A DNA stretch of 56,955 nucleotides from Micromonospora orduensis (GTDB taxonomy: Bacteria; Actinomycetota; Actinomycetes; Mycobacteriales; Micromonosporaceae): positions 1-56,955 of the forward strand of contig NZ_VDFY01000114.1 in the NCBI RefSeq assembly GCF_006228125.1. Direction: 5' to 3'. Every line of letters begins with the position of its first letter. Within the stretch, counting starts at the first letter, position 1. The notes below the pieces were generated by a model that saw only the letters and a program-made list of their open reading frames with translations, did no database searches and was not told the DNA's origin. Below, in pieces: positions 34,678 through 42,227 of this stretch. A program made the translations under genes and the position numbers.

Positions 34678-36155
34678 CCGGGATCCGCGCCGTACGGCGG
34701 GACGTCGTCCTCACCCCGGATCCACGCCGGGTCATCGTCAAGCTCTTCGTCCCGGGTGAGGACGCGGCGGTGGTACGCACCCGTGCGCGAGCGCTGATCA
34801 ACCGGGTGGCGCACCTCGACGACGAGGAGACCGGCCGGCTTTTACGGGACACCTTCGGCCGGTTCGATGCCCGACACCGCGACCTGGTCGGCACGTTCCA
34901 CCACCACTATGACCTCGTGCGGCATCGCGCGTCCGGCGCCCGGGATCTCTCGCCGACCAGCCGGCTCCTGGTCGGTGCGTACTTCAGCCACGAGTACGCC
35001 GTCGAGTCAGCCGCCCTGTGCAACCCGTCGATGGTGCCCCACCCCGACCAGACCGGCCTGGTCGACGGGCAACTGCGTGTCGCGGTCAGTCTGCGTCAGA
35101 TCGGCGAGGGACACGTGTCGTCCATCGGGTTCGCTACCGCGGTGCTCGGCCCCGGACACCTGCTGACCGTCGCCGACCGGCCCGGTCCGCTGGCCGTGGG
35201 GCAGCGGCTGGGCGTACGGCACCGCCGGGACCTGCTCGTCGCCGGTCTGGCCGAGGAGGACTGCGACAACGAGGTCACCGCGACGGTGCTGGACGCCCTG
35301 CCCGACCGGTACGACGAGGCGACCTTCGAGCGGGTGCTCGGTCACCTGCCCCCGGATCTGCTGTCCCGCAGCACCGGCCTGGGCACCCTCGAACAGGTAC
35401 GCCGCACCAATGCCGCCAGCTACGCCACGACGTTCCCCGCCGATTCGGCCCTGCACGAACGGGTGCTGTGGCCGACCACTCCGGCGGAGAGCAACGGCAT
35501 GGAGGATGCCCGGTTCGTCAGGTTCGTCGACGACTCCGGGCCGGTTTACCGGGCGACCTACACCGCCTACGACGGCCGGAGCATCGCCACCCGGGCGCTG
35601 GCCAGCACCGACCTGCGCCGTTTCGAGATGACCCCGATGCGCGGCCCGGGTGCCCGTAACAAGGGGATCGCGTTGTTTCCCCGTACCGTCGGCGGCCGGC
35701 ACCTGGCTCTGTGCCGTGCCGACGGCGAGACCATCGGTCTGACCGAGTTGGACGGCGAGAACCGCTGGCGGTCACCGGTCGGGCTGCACGGACCCCGCGA
35801 CAGCTGGGAGCTGATCCAGGTCGGCAACTGCGGTTCACCTATCGAGACCGACGCCGGCTGGCTGGTGCTGACACACGGCGTGGGGCCGATGCGTCGGTAC
35901 GCGATCGGTGCGCTCCTGCTCGACCTGCACCGGCCGGAGCGGGTCGTCGCGCACCTTCCCGGGGTGCTGTTGTCACCCGACGAGACCGACCGGGACGGGT
36001 ACGTGCCGAATGTCGTCTACTCCTGCGGGGGGCTCGTCCACGATGGCGAGCTGTGGTTCCCGTACGGCGCGAGCGACACCCGTGTCGGTTTCGCCTCCGT
36101 GCCGCTGGCCGCCCTCGTCGCCGCGATGGTGGAGTCGCCACCGGCGGGCGGTTGA
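34674..36155 (+). CDS. GH130-family glycoside phosphorylase/hydrolase
   Basis: A 493-aa five-bladed propeller enzyme. GH130 landmarks are ESNGMEDARFVRFVDDSGPV with the acid Asp (about residue 265-280), ARNKGIALFPR (about 325), and GNCGSPIETDAGWLVLTHGV near 385-405, followed by PYGASDTRVGFASVPLAALV. The family cleaves beta-mannosides, often by phosphorolysis. An N-terminal extension of about 120 residues (from VTGIRAVRRDVVLTPDPRRV) matches the larger GH130 members. The GTG start overlaps the barrel gene by 4 bases. Donor and product are not inferable. Confidence 0.85.
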   Translation: MTGIRAVRRDVVLTPDPRRVIVKLFVPGEDAAVVRTRARALINRVAHLDDEETGRLLRDTFGRFDARHRDLVGTFHHHYDLVRHRASGARDLSPTSRLLVGAYFSHEYAVESAALCNPSMVPHPDQTGLVDGQLRVAVSLRQIGEGHVSSIGFATAVLGPGHLLTVADRPGPLAVGQRLGVRHRRDLLVAGLAEEDCDNEVTATVLDALPDRYDEATFERVLGHLPPDLLSRSTGLGTLEQVRRTNAASYATTFPADSALHERVLWPTTPAESNGMEDARFVRFVDDSGPVYRATYTAYDGRSIATRALASTDLRRFEMTPMRGPGARNKGIALFPRTVGGRHLALCRADGETIGLTELDGENRWRSPVGLHGPRDSWELIQVGNCGSPIETDAGWLVLTHGVGPMRRYAIGALLLDLHRPERVVAHLPGVLLSPDETDRDGYVPNVVYSCGGLVHDGELWFPYGASDTRVGFASVPLAALVAAMVESPPAGG

Positions 36156-36172
36156 GGGTGGTTGACGGTGGT

Positions 36173-36207
36173 GCCCCGGCGGCCGGTTGGTCACCGGCCG
36201 CCGGGGC
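36173..36207. terminator. Perfect 15-bp bidirectional terminator hairpin
   Basis: GCCCCGGCGGCCGGT at 36173-36187 pairs perfectly with 36193-36207 across a 5-nt loop. It fills the 59-bp gap between the convergent GH130 and ice-binding-like genes, 17 bp and 8 bp from their stops. Confidence 0.8.
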
Positions 36208-36214
36208 CTACCCG

Positions 36215-37254
36215 TCAGGACTCGGACGTCCGGCGTCGGTAGAGGAGCAGCAGGGCCGCGCCGACGGTGACGGCGATGCTGCCGATCCCGGTGAGGACGG
36301 GCAGCAGGGTGCCGCCGCCGCTGCCGCCGGTGACCGGCAGCGCGGTGCGGGTGGGCTTGGCCGTGGGCTGCCCGGTCGGCGTGCCGGTGGGCTGCCCGGT
36401 CGGTGTGCCGGTGGGCTGGCCCGTCGGTGTCCCCGTGGGCGTACTGGTCGGTGTGCCCGTGGGCGTGCCGGTCGGTGTGCCCGTGGGCGTGCCGGTGGGC
36501 TGGGTGGGAGTGCCTGTCGGCTGGAGACAGACGGGGGCGTTGATGGTGTTGGTGTCGAGGGTGACGGCGCCGGTCTGGGCCAGCGCGCGTCCCTGGAGGG
36601 TGGCACCGGTGTTCATCGTGATCGAGGTCTGGGCCAGGATGTTGCCCATGAACCGGGTGCCGGTGCCGATCGTGGCCGAGCTGCCGACCTGCCAGTAGAC
36701 GTTGCAGGGCGACGCGCCGTTGATGAACACGACGCTGCTGTTGGAGGCCGTGATCAGGGTGGACTCGATCTGGAAGATGAACACCGCCGCCGGGTCGCCC
36801 TGACTGTTGAGCGTCAGCGTCCCGGTCAGTTGCGCGGCGCCGAGCCGGTAGACCCCGGGGGTCAGCGTGGTGCCGCCCAGCTCAGCGGGCAGGTTGGTGA
36901 ACGGGGTGCGACCGGCCGCGTCGTTGTACGCGGTGGTCAGATCGTTCTTGGCCTGGAGCGCGACGGCGTCGCCCAGGTGGATCTCACCGGCCACGATTCC
37001 GGGCGGGAAGCCGGGCGCCGTGTTGCCGGGGCTGACGCCGAGGCTCTGGGCGAGGAAGCTCGGCCCGGTGTTGGTGACGGTGGAGCCGGCCAGTACGGAG
37101 AAGTTCGCCGCCGTTCCCAGGCCGACCGGTGCTTCGGCCGCGCTCGCGCCGGTGCCGTGACAAGCAGCACGGCGAGGGCCGTGCCACTGGCGGCGATGGC
37201 CGCCAGTGCGGACAGGGCCGCACGTCGCGGATGGCGGATCAGTTTGGTTGTCAC
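36215..37254 (-). pseudogene. DUF3494 ice-binding-like LPXTG surface protein, frameshifted
   Basis: Two frames join into one surface protein. The first (from ATG 37254) gives a signal peptide, AALSALAAIAASGTALAVLL; the second holds the mature part, VGLGTAANFSVLAGSTVTNT through GNILAQTSITMNTGATLQGR, the DUF3494 ice-binding beta-helix. Then come Pro-Thr-Gly repeats, the sortase signal LPVTG, a membrane helix and RRRTSES. The frame changes near 37146-37152; adding one base gives a normal ASA-AE cleavage region. DUF3494 proteins bind ice, but many mesophiles carry them with adhesion-type roles. It may be intact in the cell if the deletion is a sequencing error. Confidence 0.82.
36361..36530 (-). 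repeat. Pro-Thr-Gly tetrapeptide repeat coding tract
   Basis: A 12-nt period repeat encodes PTGT and PTGQ units between the ice-binding domain and the LPVTG sorting signal. It forms an extended wall-spanning stalk. Such tracts vary in copy number by slippage. Confidence 0.8.
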
Positions 37255-37480
37255 GATGTGCCCTTTCGCGAAGGCATCTCACCAGACGCCGGTCGTGCGG
37301 CGACTAACCGCACGAAAACCTCATTTGCAACAAAACGGACTCTTGCGCACCTGGCCGACCAGGGTTGGCGTAATGGGTGAGGTGCCTGGGACGAATGAGA
37401 CGCCGTGGGCTACCCGAAGCCCGTCGAACGGATTCCGGCCCGGGCAGGGCAGGATGGGGGAGGACAGGGGGAGGTGGAGT

Positions 37481-38704
37481 GTGGTGGACGCCGGCAACGC
37501 GGTGCGGTCGTTGCAGCTCAACGCACCCCAGGGAGGGCCGGACGACCTGCCTCTGTTGATCACCGGTGCCGCGTCGGCGATCAATGCCACCGAGATCGTG
37601 GTCTATCTGGCCGATTACACGCAGTCCCTGCTCGTGCCGCTGCTCGGCGCGGGCCTCGACCGGGACGAGCAGCCGATCGAGACCACCCTCGCCGGTCGGG
37701 CGTTCACCACCCTCGACGTCCAGCGTGCCCCGGACAATCCCGACCGGATCTGGGTACCGCTGCTGCTCGGCTGTGAACGGATGGGCGTGCTGGAGGTCGT
37801 CACGCCGGCCGCCGCGGACCCTGCCACGGAGGGTCCGGCCTGGGAGGTGGCGGTCACCGTCGCCCAGATCCTAGTGAACCGCCGGCTCTACGGCGACGTG
37901 GTCGAACGGATGCGCCGTCGGCTGCCGATGCAGGTCGCCGCCGAGATCGTGTGGGGGCTGCTGCCGCCACTGACCTTCGCCACCGACGACATGGTGGTCA
38001 CCGCCATCCTGGAGCCCTGTTACGACGTCGGCGGGGACATCTTCGACTACGCGTTGAACGGTGACGTGCTCAGCATCGGGTTGTTCGACACGTGTGGGCA
38101 CGGCATCAAGGCGAGCACCCTGGCCTCGCTGGTGGTCAGCGCGTACCGCAACGCCCGCCGGTGCGGTCTCGACCTGGTCGACACCGCGATCAGCATCGAC
38201 CGGTGGGTGCGTTCGGAGCATCCGAACCTCTTCGCGACAGGGCTGCTCGCCGAGTTGGATCGGACCACCGGGCGACTGCGGATGATCAACGCTGGGCATC
38301 CCGGGGCCATGCTGCTGCGCGACGGCAAGGCCATCCGGGAGCTGCCGGGGCCGACCGCGTTGCCGCTCGGCCTGGGTCACCTGTCGGGCCGGCGCCCTCG
38401 GGTGCACGTGGAGGACCTGCACCCCGGTGACCGGATCCTCGCGTACACCGACGGCATCACCGATGCGCGGAGTCTCGAGGGCGAGCGGTTCGGGCTGGAA
38501 CGGCTCGTCGACTTCGTCAACCGCGCCCTCAACGACGGTCTGCCCAGCCCGGAGACGATGCGACGGCTGGTGCGCGCCGTCGTCGCCTACCAGAACGACG
38601 AGCTGGACGACGACGCCACGGCGGTGTTCCTGGAATGGCGGCCGCCGCACACTCCGCTGGCCCACCTGCGGGATCTCAGCGCGCTGACCACCCGGTCGCC
38701 ATAG
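37481..38704 (+). CDS. RsbU/SpoIIE-type PP2C phosphatase with N-terminal sensor region
   Basis: A 407-aa protein. The N-terminal 145 residues look like a GAF-type sensor (AASAINATEIVVYLADYTQS, MGVLEVVTPAAADP). The PP2C/SpoIIE domain shows YDVGGDIFDYALNGDVLS (about 185-200), GLFDTCGHGIKASTLASLVV, MINAGHPGAMLLRDG and DRILAYTDGITDARS with the metal-binding Asp residues. It should dephosphorylate an anti-anti-sigma (STAS) protein. GTG 37481 lies about 6 nt after GGGGGAGG; ATG 37454 is an alternative. A second SpoIIE phosphatase and a STAS gene lie 16 kb away, and a SigB-type sigma factor 2 kb downstream. Confidence 0.87.
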   Translation: MVDAGNAVRSLQLNAPQGGPDDLPLLITGAASAINATEIVVYLADYTQSLLVPLLGAGLDRDEQPIETTLAGRAFTTLDVQRAPDNPDRIWVPLLLGCERMGVLEVVTPAAADPATEGPAWEVAVTVAQILVNRRLYGDVVERMRRRLPMQVAAEIVWGLLPPLTFATDDMVVTAILEPCYDVGGDIFDYALNGDVLSIGLFDTCGHGIKASTLASLVVSAYRNARRCGLDLVDTAISIDRWVRSEHPNLFATGLLAELDRTTGRLRMINAGHPGAMLLRDGKAIRELPGPTALPLGLGHLSGRRPRVHVEDLHPGDRILAYTDGITDARSLEGERFGLERLVDFVNRALNDGLPSPETMRRLVRAVVAYQNDELDDDATAVFLEWRPPHTPLAHLRDLSALTTRSP

Positions 38705-38716
38705 CGAGTGGGATTT

Positions 38717-38734
38717 TGCACTCCAAGTGCACTT
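38717..38734. promoter_or_regulatory. TGCACT/AAGTGCACTT palindromes before the DUF2855 gene
   Basis: TGCACT-CCA-AGTGCA (38717-38731) overlaps the perfect palindrome AAGTGCACTT (38725-38734), 34 bp before the start codon. It is a good operator candidate for a MarR, HxlR or TetR repressor encoded elsewhere. The gap is otherwise free of genes. Confidence 0.5.
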
Positions 38735-38767
38735 GTCTCCGTTCCAGGGGCTGTCTAGCGTCGGTCC

Positions 38768-39835
38768 ATGGCTCCCTCCTGGACGTTCGCCGTGGCCCGC
38801 GCGGACCTCGGCCGGTGCACGCTCGTCGACGGCGCGACAGCCGATCCGTCCGAGGGGGAGGCGCTCCTGCGGGTCGACCGCGTCGGCCTCACCGCCAACA
38901 ACGTGACCTACGCGGTGCTCGGCGACGCGATGCGGTACTGGGAGTTCTTCCCGCCCGGTCCGCGCGGACTCGCGCCGGAGTGGGGGCTTTTCCCGCTCTG
39001 GGGCTTCGCCGAGGTGGTCGCGTCGACCGTCGCGGGCGTCGAAGTGGGCCAGCGGGTGTACGGATACCTGCCGCCCGCCGGTCACCTGCTGGTGCGACCG
39101 GACCGGGTGGACGCGTCCGGATTCCGCGACGCGAGCCCGCACCGGGCCGAGCTGCCCTCGCCGTACAACGCGTACCGCGCGACAAGCGGTGACCCGGCGT
39201 ACCGGCCGGACCAGGAGGACCTGCTGATCCTGTTCCGGCCGCTGTTCTTCACCTCGTTCATGCTTGCCGACCAGGTCGTCGACAACGGCTTCTACGGCGC
39301 GGAGTCGCTGCTGCTGTCGTCGGCGTCGAGCAAGACCGCGTACGCCGCCGCTTTCGAACTGCACGGCCGTGGCCCGAGCCTCGTCGGGCTCACCTCACCC
39401 GGCAACCTCGCGTTCACCCGATCGCTCGGCTGCTACGACCAGGTCGTCCCGTACGACGACATCGGCACGCTCGACGCCGTCCCGACCGTCTACCTCGACC
39501 TGTCCGGAGCGCCGTCCACCCGCGCCGCCCTGCGCCAGCATCTCGGTGACCGCCTGGTCCGGGACATCGCCGTCGGCCTCACCAACCAGACGCCGAACGC
39601 CGAGGCCGCCGAGGAGGTGTTCTTCGCGCCAGTCCAGATGCGCAAACGCAGTCAGGACTGGGGGCGCGACGGCCTCGACAAGCGGTTCACCGAGGCGTGG
39701 CGGCGCTTCATCGCGGCGGTGGACGGGTGGCTCGACGTCCAGGTCGGTGCCGGGCCGGAGGCCCTACGGGACGCGTGGCTCGACGTCCTCGCCGGCCGTA
39801 CGCCGCCGCGGGTGGGTCGCGTCGTGCAGTTCTGA
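38768..39835 (+). CDS. DUF2855 family protein (MDR-like)
   Basis: A 355-aa protein of the DUF2855 family. The N-terminal half resembles the substrate domain of medium-chain dehydrogenases (RVDRVGLTANNVTYAVLGDA, then WGLFPLWGFAEVVAST), and YNAYRATSGDPAYRPDQEDL followed by LFRPLFFTSFMLADQ is a family hallmark. The Rossmann-like part has LSSASSKTAYAAAFEL but no canonical GxGxxG. Enzyme activity is not known. It is monocistronic with a palindromic operator and converges on the SDR gene. Confidence 0.85.
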   Translation: MAPSWTFAVARADLGRCTLVDGATADPSEGEALLRVDRVGLTANNVTYAVLGDAMRYWEFFPPGPRGLAPEWGLFPLWGFAEVVASTVAGVEVGQRVYGYLPPAGHLLVRPDRVDASGFRDASPHRAELPSPYNAYRATSGDPAYRPDQEDLLILFRPLFFTSFMLADQVVDNGFYGAESLLLSSASSKTAYAAAFELHGRGPSLVGLTSPGNLAFTRSLGCYDQVVPYDDIGTLDAVPTVYLDLSGAPSTRAALRQHLGDRLVRDIAVGLTNQTPNAEAAEEVFFAPVQMRKRSQDWGRDGLDKRFTEAWRRFIAAVDGWLDVQVGAGPEALRDAWLDVLAGRTPPRVGRVVQF

Positions 39836-39845
39836 CGACCAGCCG

Positions 39846-40646
39846 TCACGGGACGATCGCGTCGACGTACCCGCCGTCGACGCGGACGGCGGCGCCGGTC
39901 GTGGCGGAGGCGAGCGGCGAGGCCAGGTACGTGACCATGTTGGCGATCTCCTCGGGCTCGATCAGCCGCTGGAGCAGCGACTGCGGCCGGTGCAGCCGCA
40001 TGAACTCCCGCTGCGCCTCCTCCCACGGGAGGCTGTCGCCCACGAGTTCGGCGACGAAGTCCTCGACGCCGCCGGTGTGGGTCGGCCCGGCGAGCACCGA
40101 GTTGACGGTCACGCCGGTGCCGGCGGCGGCCTTCGCGAAGCCACGGGAGACGCCGAGCAGGGCCGTCTTCGAGACGCCGTAATGGATCATCTCGGTCGGG
40201 GTGACGACCGCCGAGTCACTGCCGATGAACTGCACCCGCCCCCAGCCGCGTTCCATCATGGCGGGCAGGTACGCGCGGGTCAGCCGGACGCCGGCCAGCA
40301 CGTTCACCTCGAAGTAGCGACGCCACTCGTCGTCGGAGATCTCCAGCGCGGGGGTGGGCCCGAAGATGCCGAGGTTGTTGACCAGGATGTCGACGGTGGG
40401 CAGCAGGTCGAGGGTCCGCGCCGCCCCCTCGTCGGTGGAGACGTCCGCGTCCACCTCGACCACGTCTGCGCCGGGGACCTCCCCGCGCAACGCGTCCGCC
40501 GCGCGTTTGACGCTGGCGGCGGTACGGCCGTTGACGGCCACCCGCGCGCCGGCGCGGGCGAGCCCGGTGGCGATGGCCGCCCCGATCCCCTGGGTCGACC
40601 CGGTGACCAGCGCGGTCCTGCCGGAGATATCGATGTGCAGGGTCAT
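39846..40646 (-). CDS. SDR-family oxidoreductase
   Basis: A 266-aa short-chain dehydrogenase. The NAD(P) motif is ALVTGSTQGIGAAIATGLAR (about residue 12-31), with NNLGIFGPTPALEISDDEW (about 90), a catalytic Ser in VQFIGSDSAVV, and the YGVSK active-site pair (Tyr about 156). The ending AAVRVDGGYVDAIVP is typical. Substrate unknown. It lies 14 bp downstream of the sigma factor gene in the same direction and may share its transcript. Confidence 0.9.
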   Translation of the reverse strand: MTLHIDISGRTALVTGSTQGIGAAIATGLARAGARVAVNGRTAASVKRAADALRGEVPGADVVEVDADVSTDEGAARTLDLLPTVDILVNNLGIFGPTPALEISDDEWRRYFEVNVLAGVRLTRAYLPAMMERGWGRVQFIGSDSAVVTPTEMIHYGVSKTALLGVSRGFAKAAAGTGVTVNSVLAGPTHTGGVEDFVAELVGDSLPWEEAQREFMRLHRPQSLLQRLIEPEEIANMVTYLASPLASATTGAAVRVDGGYVDAIVP

Positions 40647-40660
40647 CCTTGGTCCTGTCC

Positions 40661-41467
40661 CTAGAAGGCGCTGTCGTCGGAGAGGTGGTGTCGCAGTGCC
40701 GCCAACGATCGGGTGATCAGCCGGGAGACGTGCATCTGCGAGACGCCGATCCGGTCGGCGATCTGGGCCTGGGTCAGGTTGCCGTGGAAGCGCAGGCTCA
40801 GGATCTCGCGCTCGCGCTCCGGCAGCGACGCGAGGGCGGGGCCCAGGGCGACGCGGATCTCGACGATGTCGAACTCGTGGTCGTCGCCGCCGAGGGTGTC
40901 GCCGAGTTCCCGGCTGCCGTCGGCGCCCATCGGGGTGGACAGCGACGTGGCCCGGTAGGCGCGCGCCCCCTCCAACCCCTCCAGGACGGTCTCCTCGGAC
41001 ACGTCGAGGTAGGACGCGATGTCCGCCACCGTGGGCAGGCGGCCGAGGGTGTGGGTGAGGGTGCTGTTGGCCGCGCTGATCGAGATGCGCAGCTCCTGGA
41101 GGCGGCGGGGCACCCGCACGGCCCAGGTGCGGTCCCGGAAGTACCGCTTGATCTCGCCGATGATGGTGGGGATGGCGTACCCGCTGAAGTCGACGCCCCG
41201 GCTGGGGTCGAAGTGGTCCACGGCCTTGATGAGCCCGACCGCGGCGGTCTGGATCAGGTCGTCGTCGGGTGCGCCGCGTCCGGCGTAGCGGCGTGCCAGG
41301 TGCCGGGCGAGCGGCAGCCACGCCTCGATGGTGCGGTCCCGCAGTGCCGGGCGGCGTGGGTCGTCGCTCGGGGTCGCCGCCAGCACGGCCAGGAGGTCGT
41401 CCGGACTCTGGCTGGTGCTTCGCTGGCCGACGCGTGTGCTGATCGCCGGTGTGAAGGTGGTGGACAT
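40661..41467 (-). CDS. SigB/SigF-type RNA polymerase sigma factor
   Basis: A 268-aa group 3 sigma factor. Region 2 is clear (DDDLIQTAAVGLIKAVDHFD, then RGVDFSGYAIPTIIGEIKRY and FRDRTWAVRVPRRLQ, about residues 70-125), region 3 follows (LTHTLGRLPTVADIASYLDV) and region 4 has LASLPEREREILSLRF and QIADRIGVSQMHVSRLI. This class controls general-stress or sporulation genes and is normally held by an RsbW-type kinase released by RsbV/RsbU-type partners. No RsbW gene is adjacent; a STAS protein and two PP2C phosphatases occur elsewhere in the window. Confidence 0.9.
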   Translation of the reverse strand: MSTTFTPAISTRVGQRSTSQSPDDLLAVLAATPSDDPRRPALRDRTIEAWLPLARHLARRYAGRGAPDDDLIQTAAVGLIKAVDHFDPSRGVDFSGYAIPTIIGEIKRYFRDRTWAVRVPRRLQELRISISAANSTLTHTLGRLPTVADIASYLDVSEETVLEGLEGARAYRATSLSTPMGADGSRELGDTLGGDDHEFDIVEIRVALGPALASLPEREREILSLRFHGNLTQAQIADRIGVSQMHVSRLITRSLAALRHHLSDDSAF

Positions 41468-41603
41468 CAGGTGGGACCTCCCGCGCGTGCCCGTCGATCG
41501 GGTCGACCGGAAGATCTCCGAACCGGCTGCCGCCGGGGCGCACGTAACGGGCGTGGTGCGCTGTCGTCAGGCCACGAGCACGGGCCTCACCACCGCGTCA
41601 TGT

Positions 41604-41620
41604 CGTTCACTTGATGAACG
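41604..41620. promoter_or_regulatory. CGTTCA-TGAACG palindrome upstream of the sigma gene
   Basis: CGTTCA and TGAACG are perfect 6-bp arms with a 5-bp spacer, about 140 bp upstream of the sigma gene. Next to it, on the minus strand, CGGGTAGTG resembles the GGGTA -10 element of SigB-type promoters, though no good -35 element is seen. Confidence 0.4.
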
Positions 41621-41713
41621 GGACACTACCCGAAAGAGTGATTGATGGCCAGCCGAAAGTACGATGTCGCGCTGGTGGAGTGGCCCGCGTGTAATGGGCG
41701 GGAGTCCGTCGGG

Positions 41714-41896
41714 TCAGTTGCGGTGATCCGGGTCGTCCACGGTGCCGGTCGGCCGGGCCGGCGTCACCGCGAACGGATGACGGAGGCGTCGCATGGCCTC
41801 CTCGCTGCCGTCGACGGTCACCGCTGACCCGTCGGTCCCGTCGCCGTTCGACGTGGCGAGAAACAACGCGGGCCGATCGTGGTCATTCGAAGTCAT
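41714..41896 (-). CDS. Small hypothetical protein
   Basis: A 60-aa polar protein without a recognisable domain, containing ALFLATSNGDGTDGSAVTVD and EEAMRRLRHPFAVTPA. An AGGAA site lies about 7 nt before the ATG. It lies between the sigma factor gene and the sigma-hydrolase fusion gene. The reading frame is plausible by position and ribosome site, but without homology it may be a chance ORF. From 41897 to 42227 I see no further gene. Confidence 0.4.
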   Translation of the reverse strand: MTSNDHDRPALFLATSNGDGTDGSAVTVDGSEEAMRRLRHPFAVTPARPTGTVDDPDHRN

Positions 41897-42227
41897 GCAG
41901 GGTTCCTGTCTTCCGCGAAGGGAGTGTGTGTCCGGGTCTCGGCGACTCGCCGCACGACCTGGTGACGAGCCGGTGTGCACCCGGCGCCCGATCAGGGTGT
42001 CTCGTTCACGGGCGAGCGCCCGGCGACACCGACACACCGCACCATACCCGGCGTCGGCACCGTCATGCGTCGCCGGAGGAACCTGACGGCCGCCCCGGGT
42101 CGCATCCGACCCACGGCCTACCCGGAGAATTTTCGTAATCCGGTCGGCCCTCGCGCGTCTCCGATCAGGGGGCGGTCAGCACGCACCACGCCCACCCTCG
42201 ACGATGAGCGCAGAAGGAGTGAGACCC

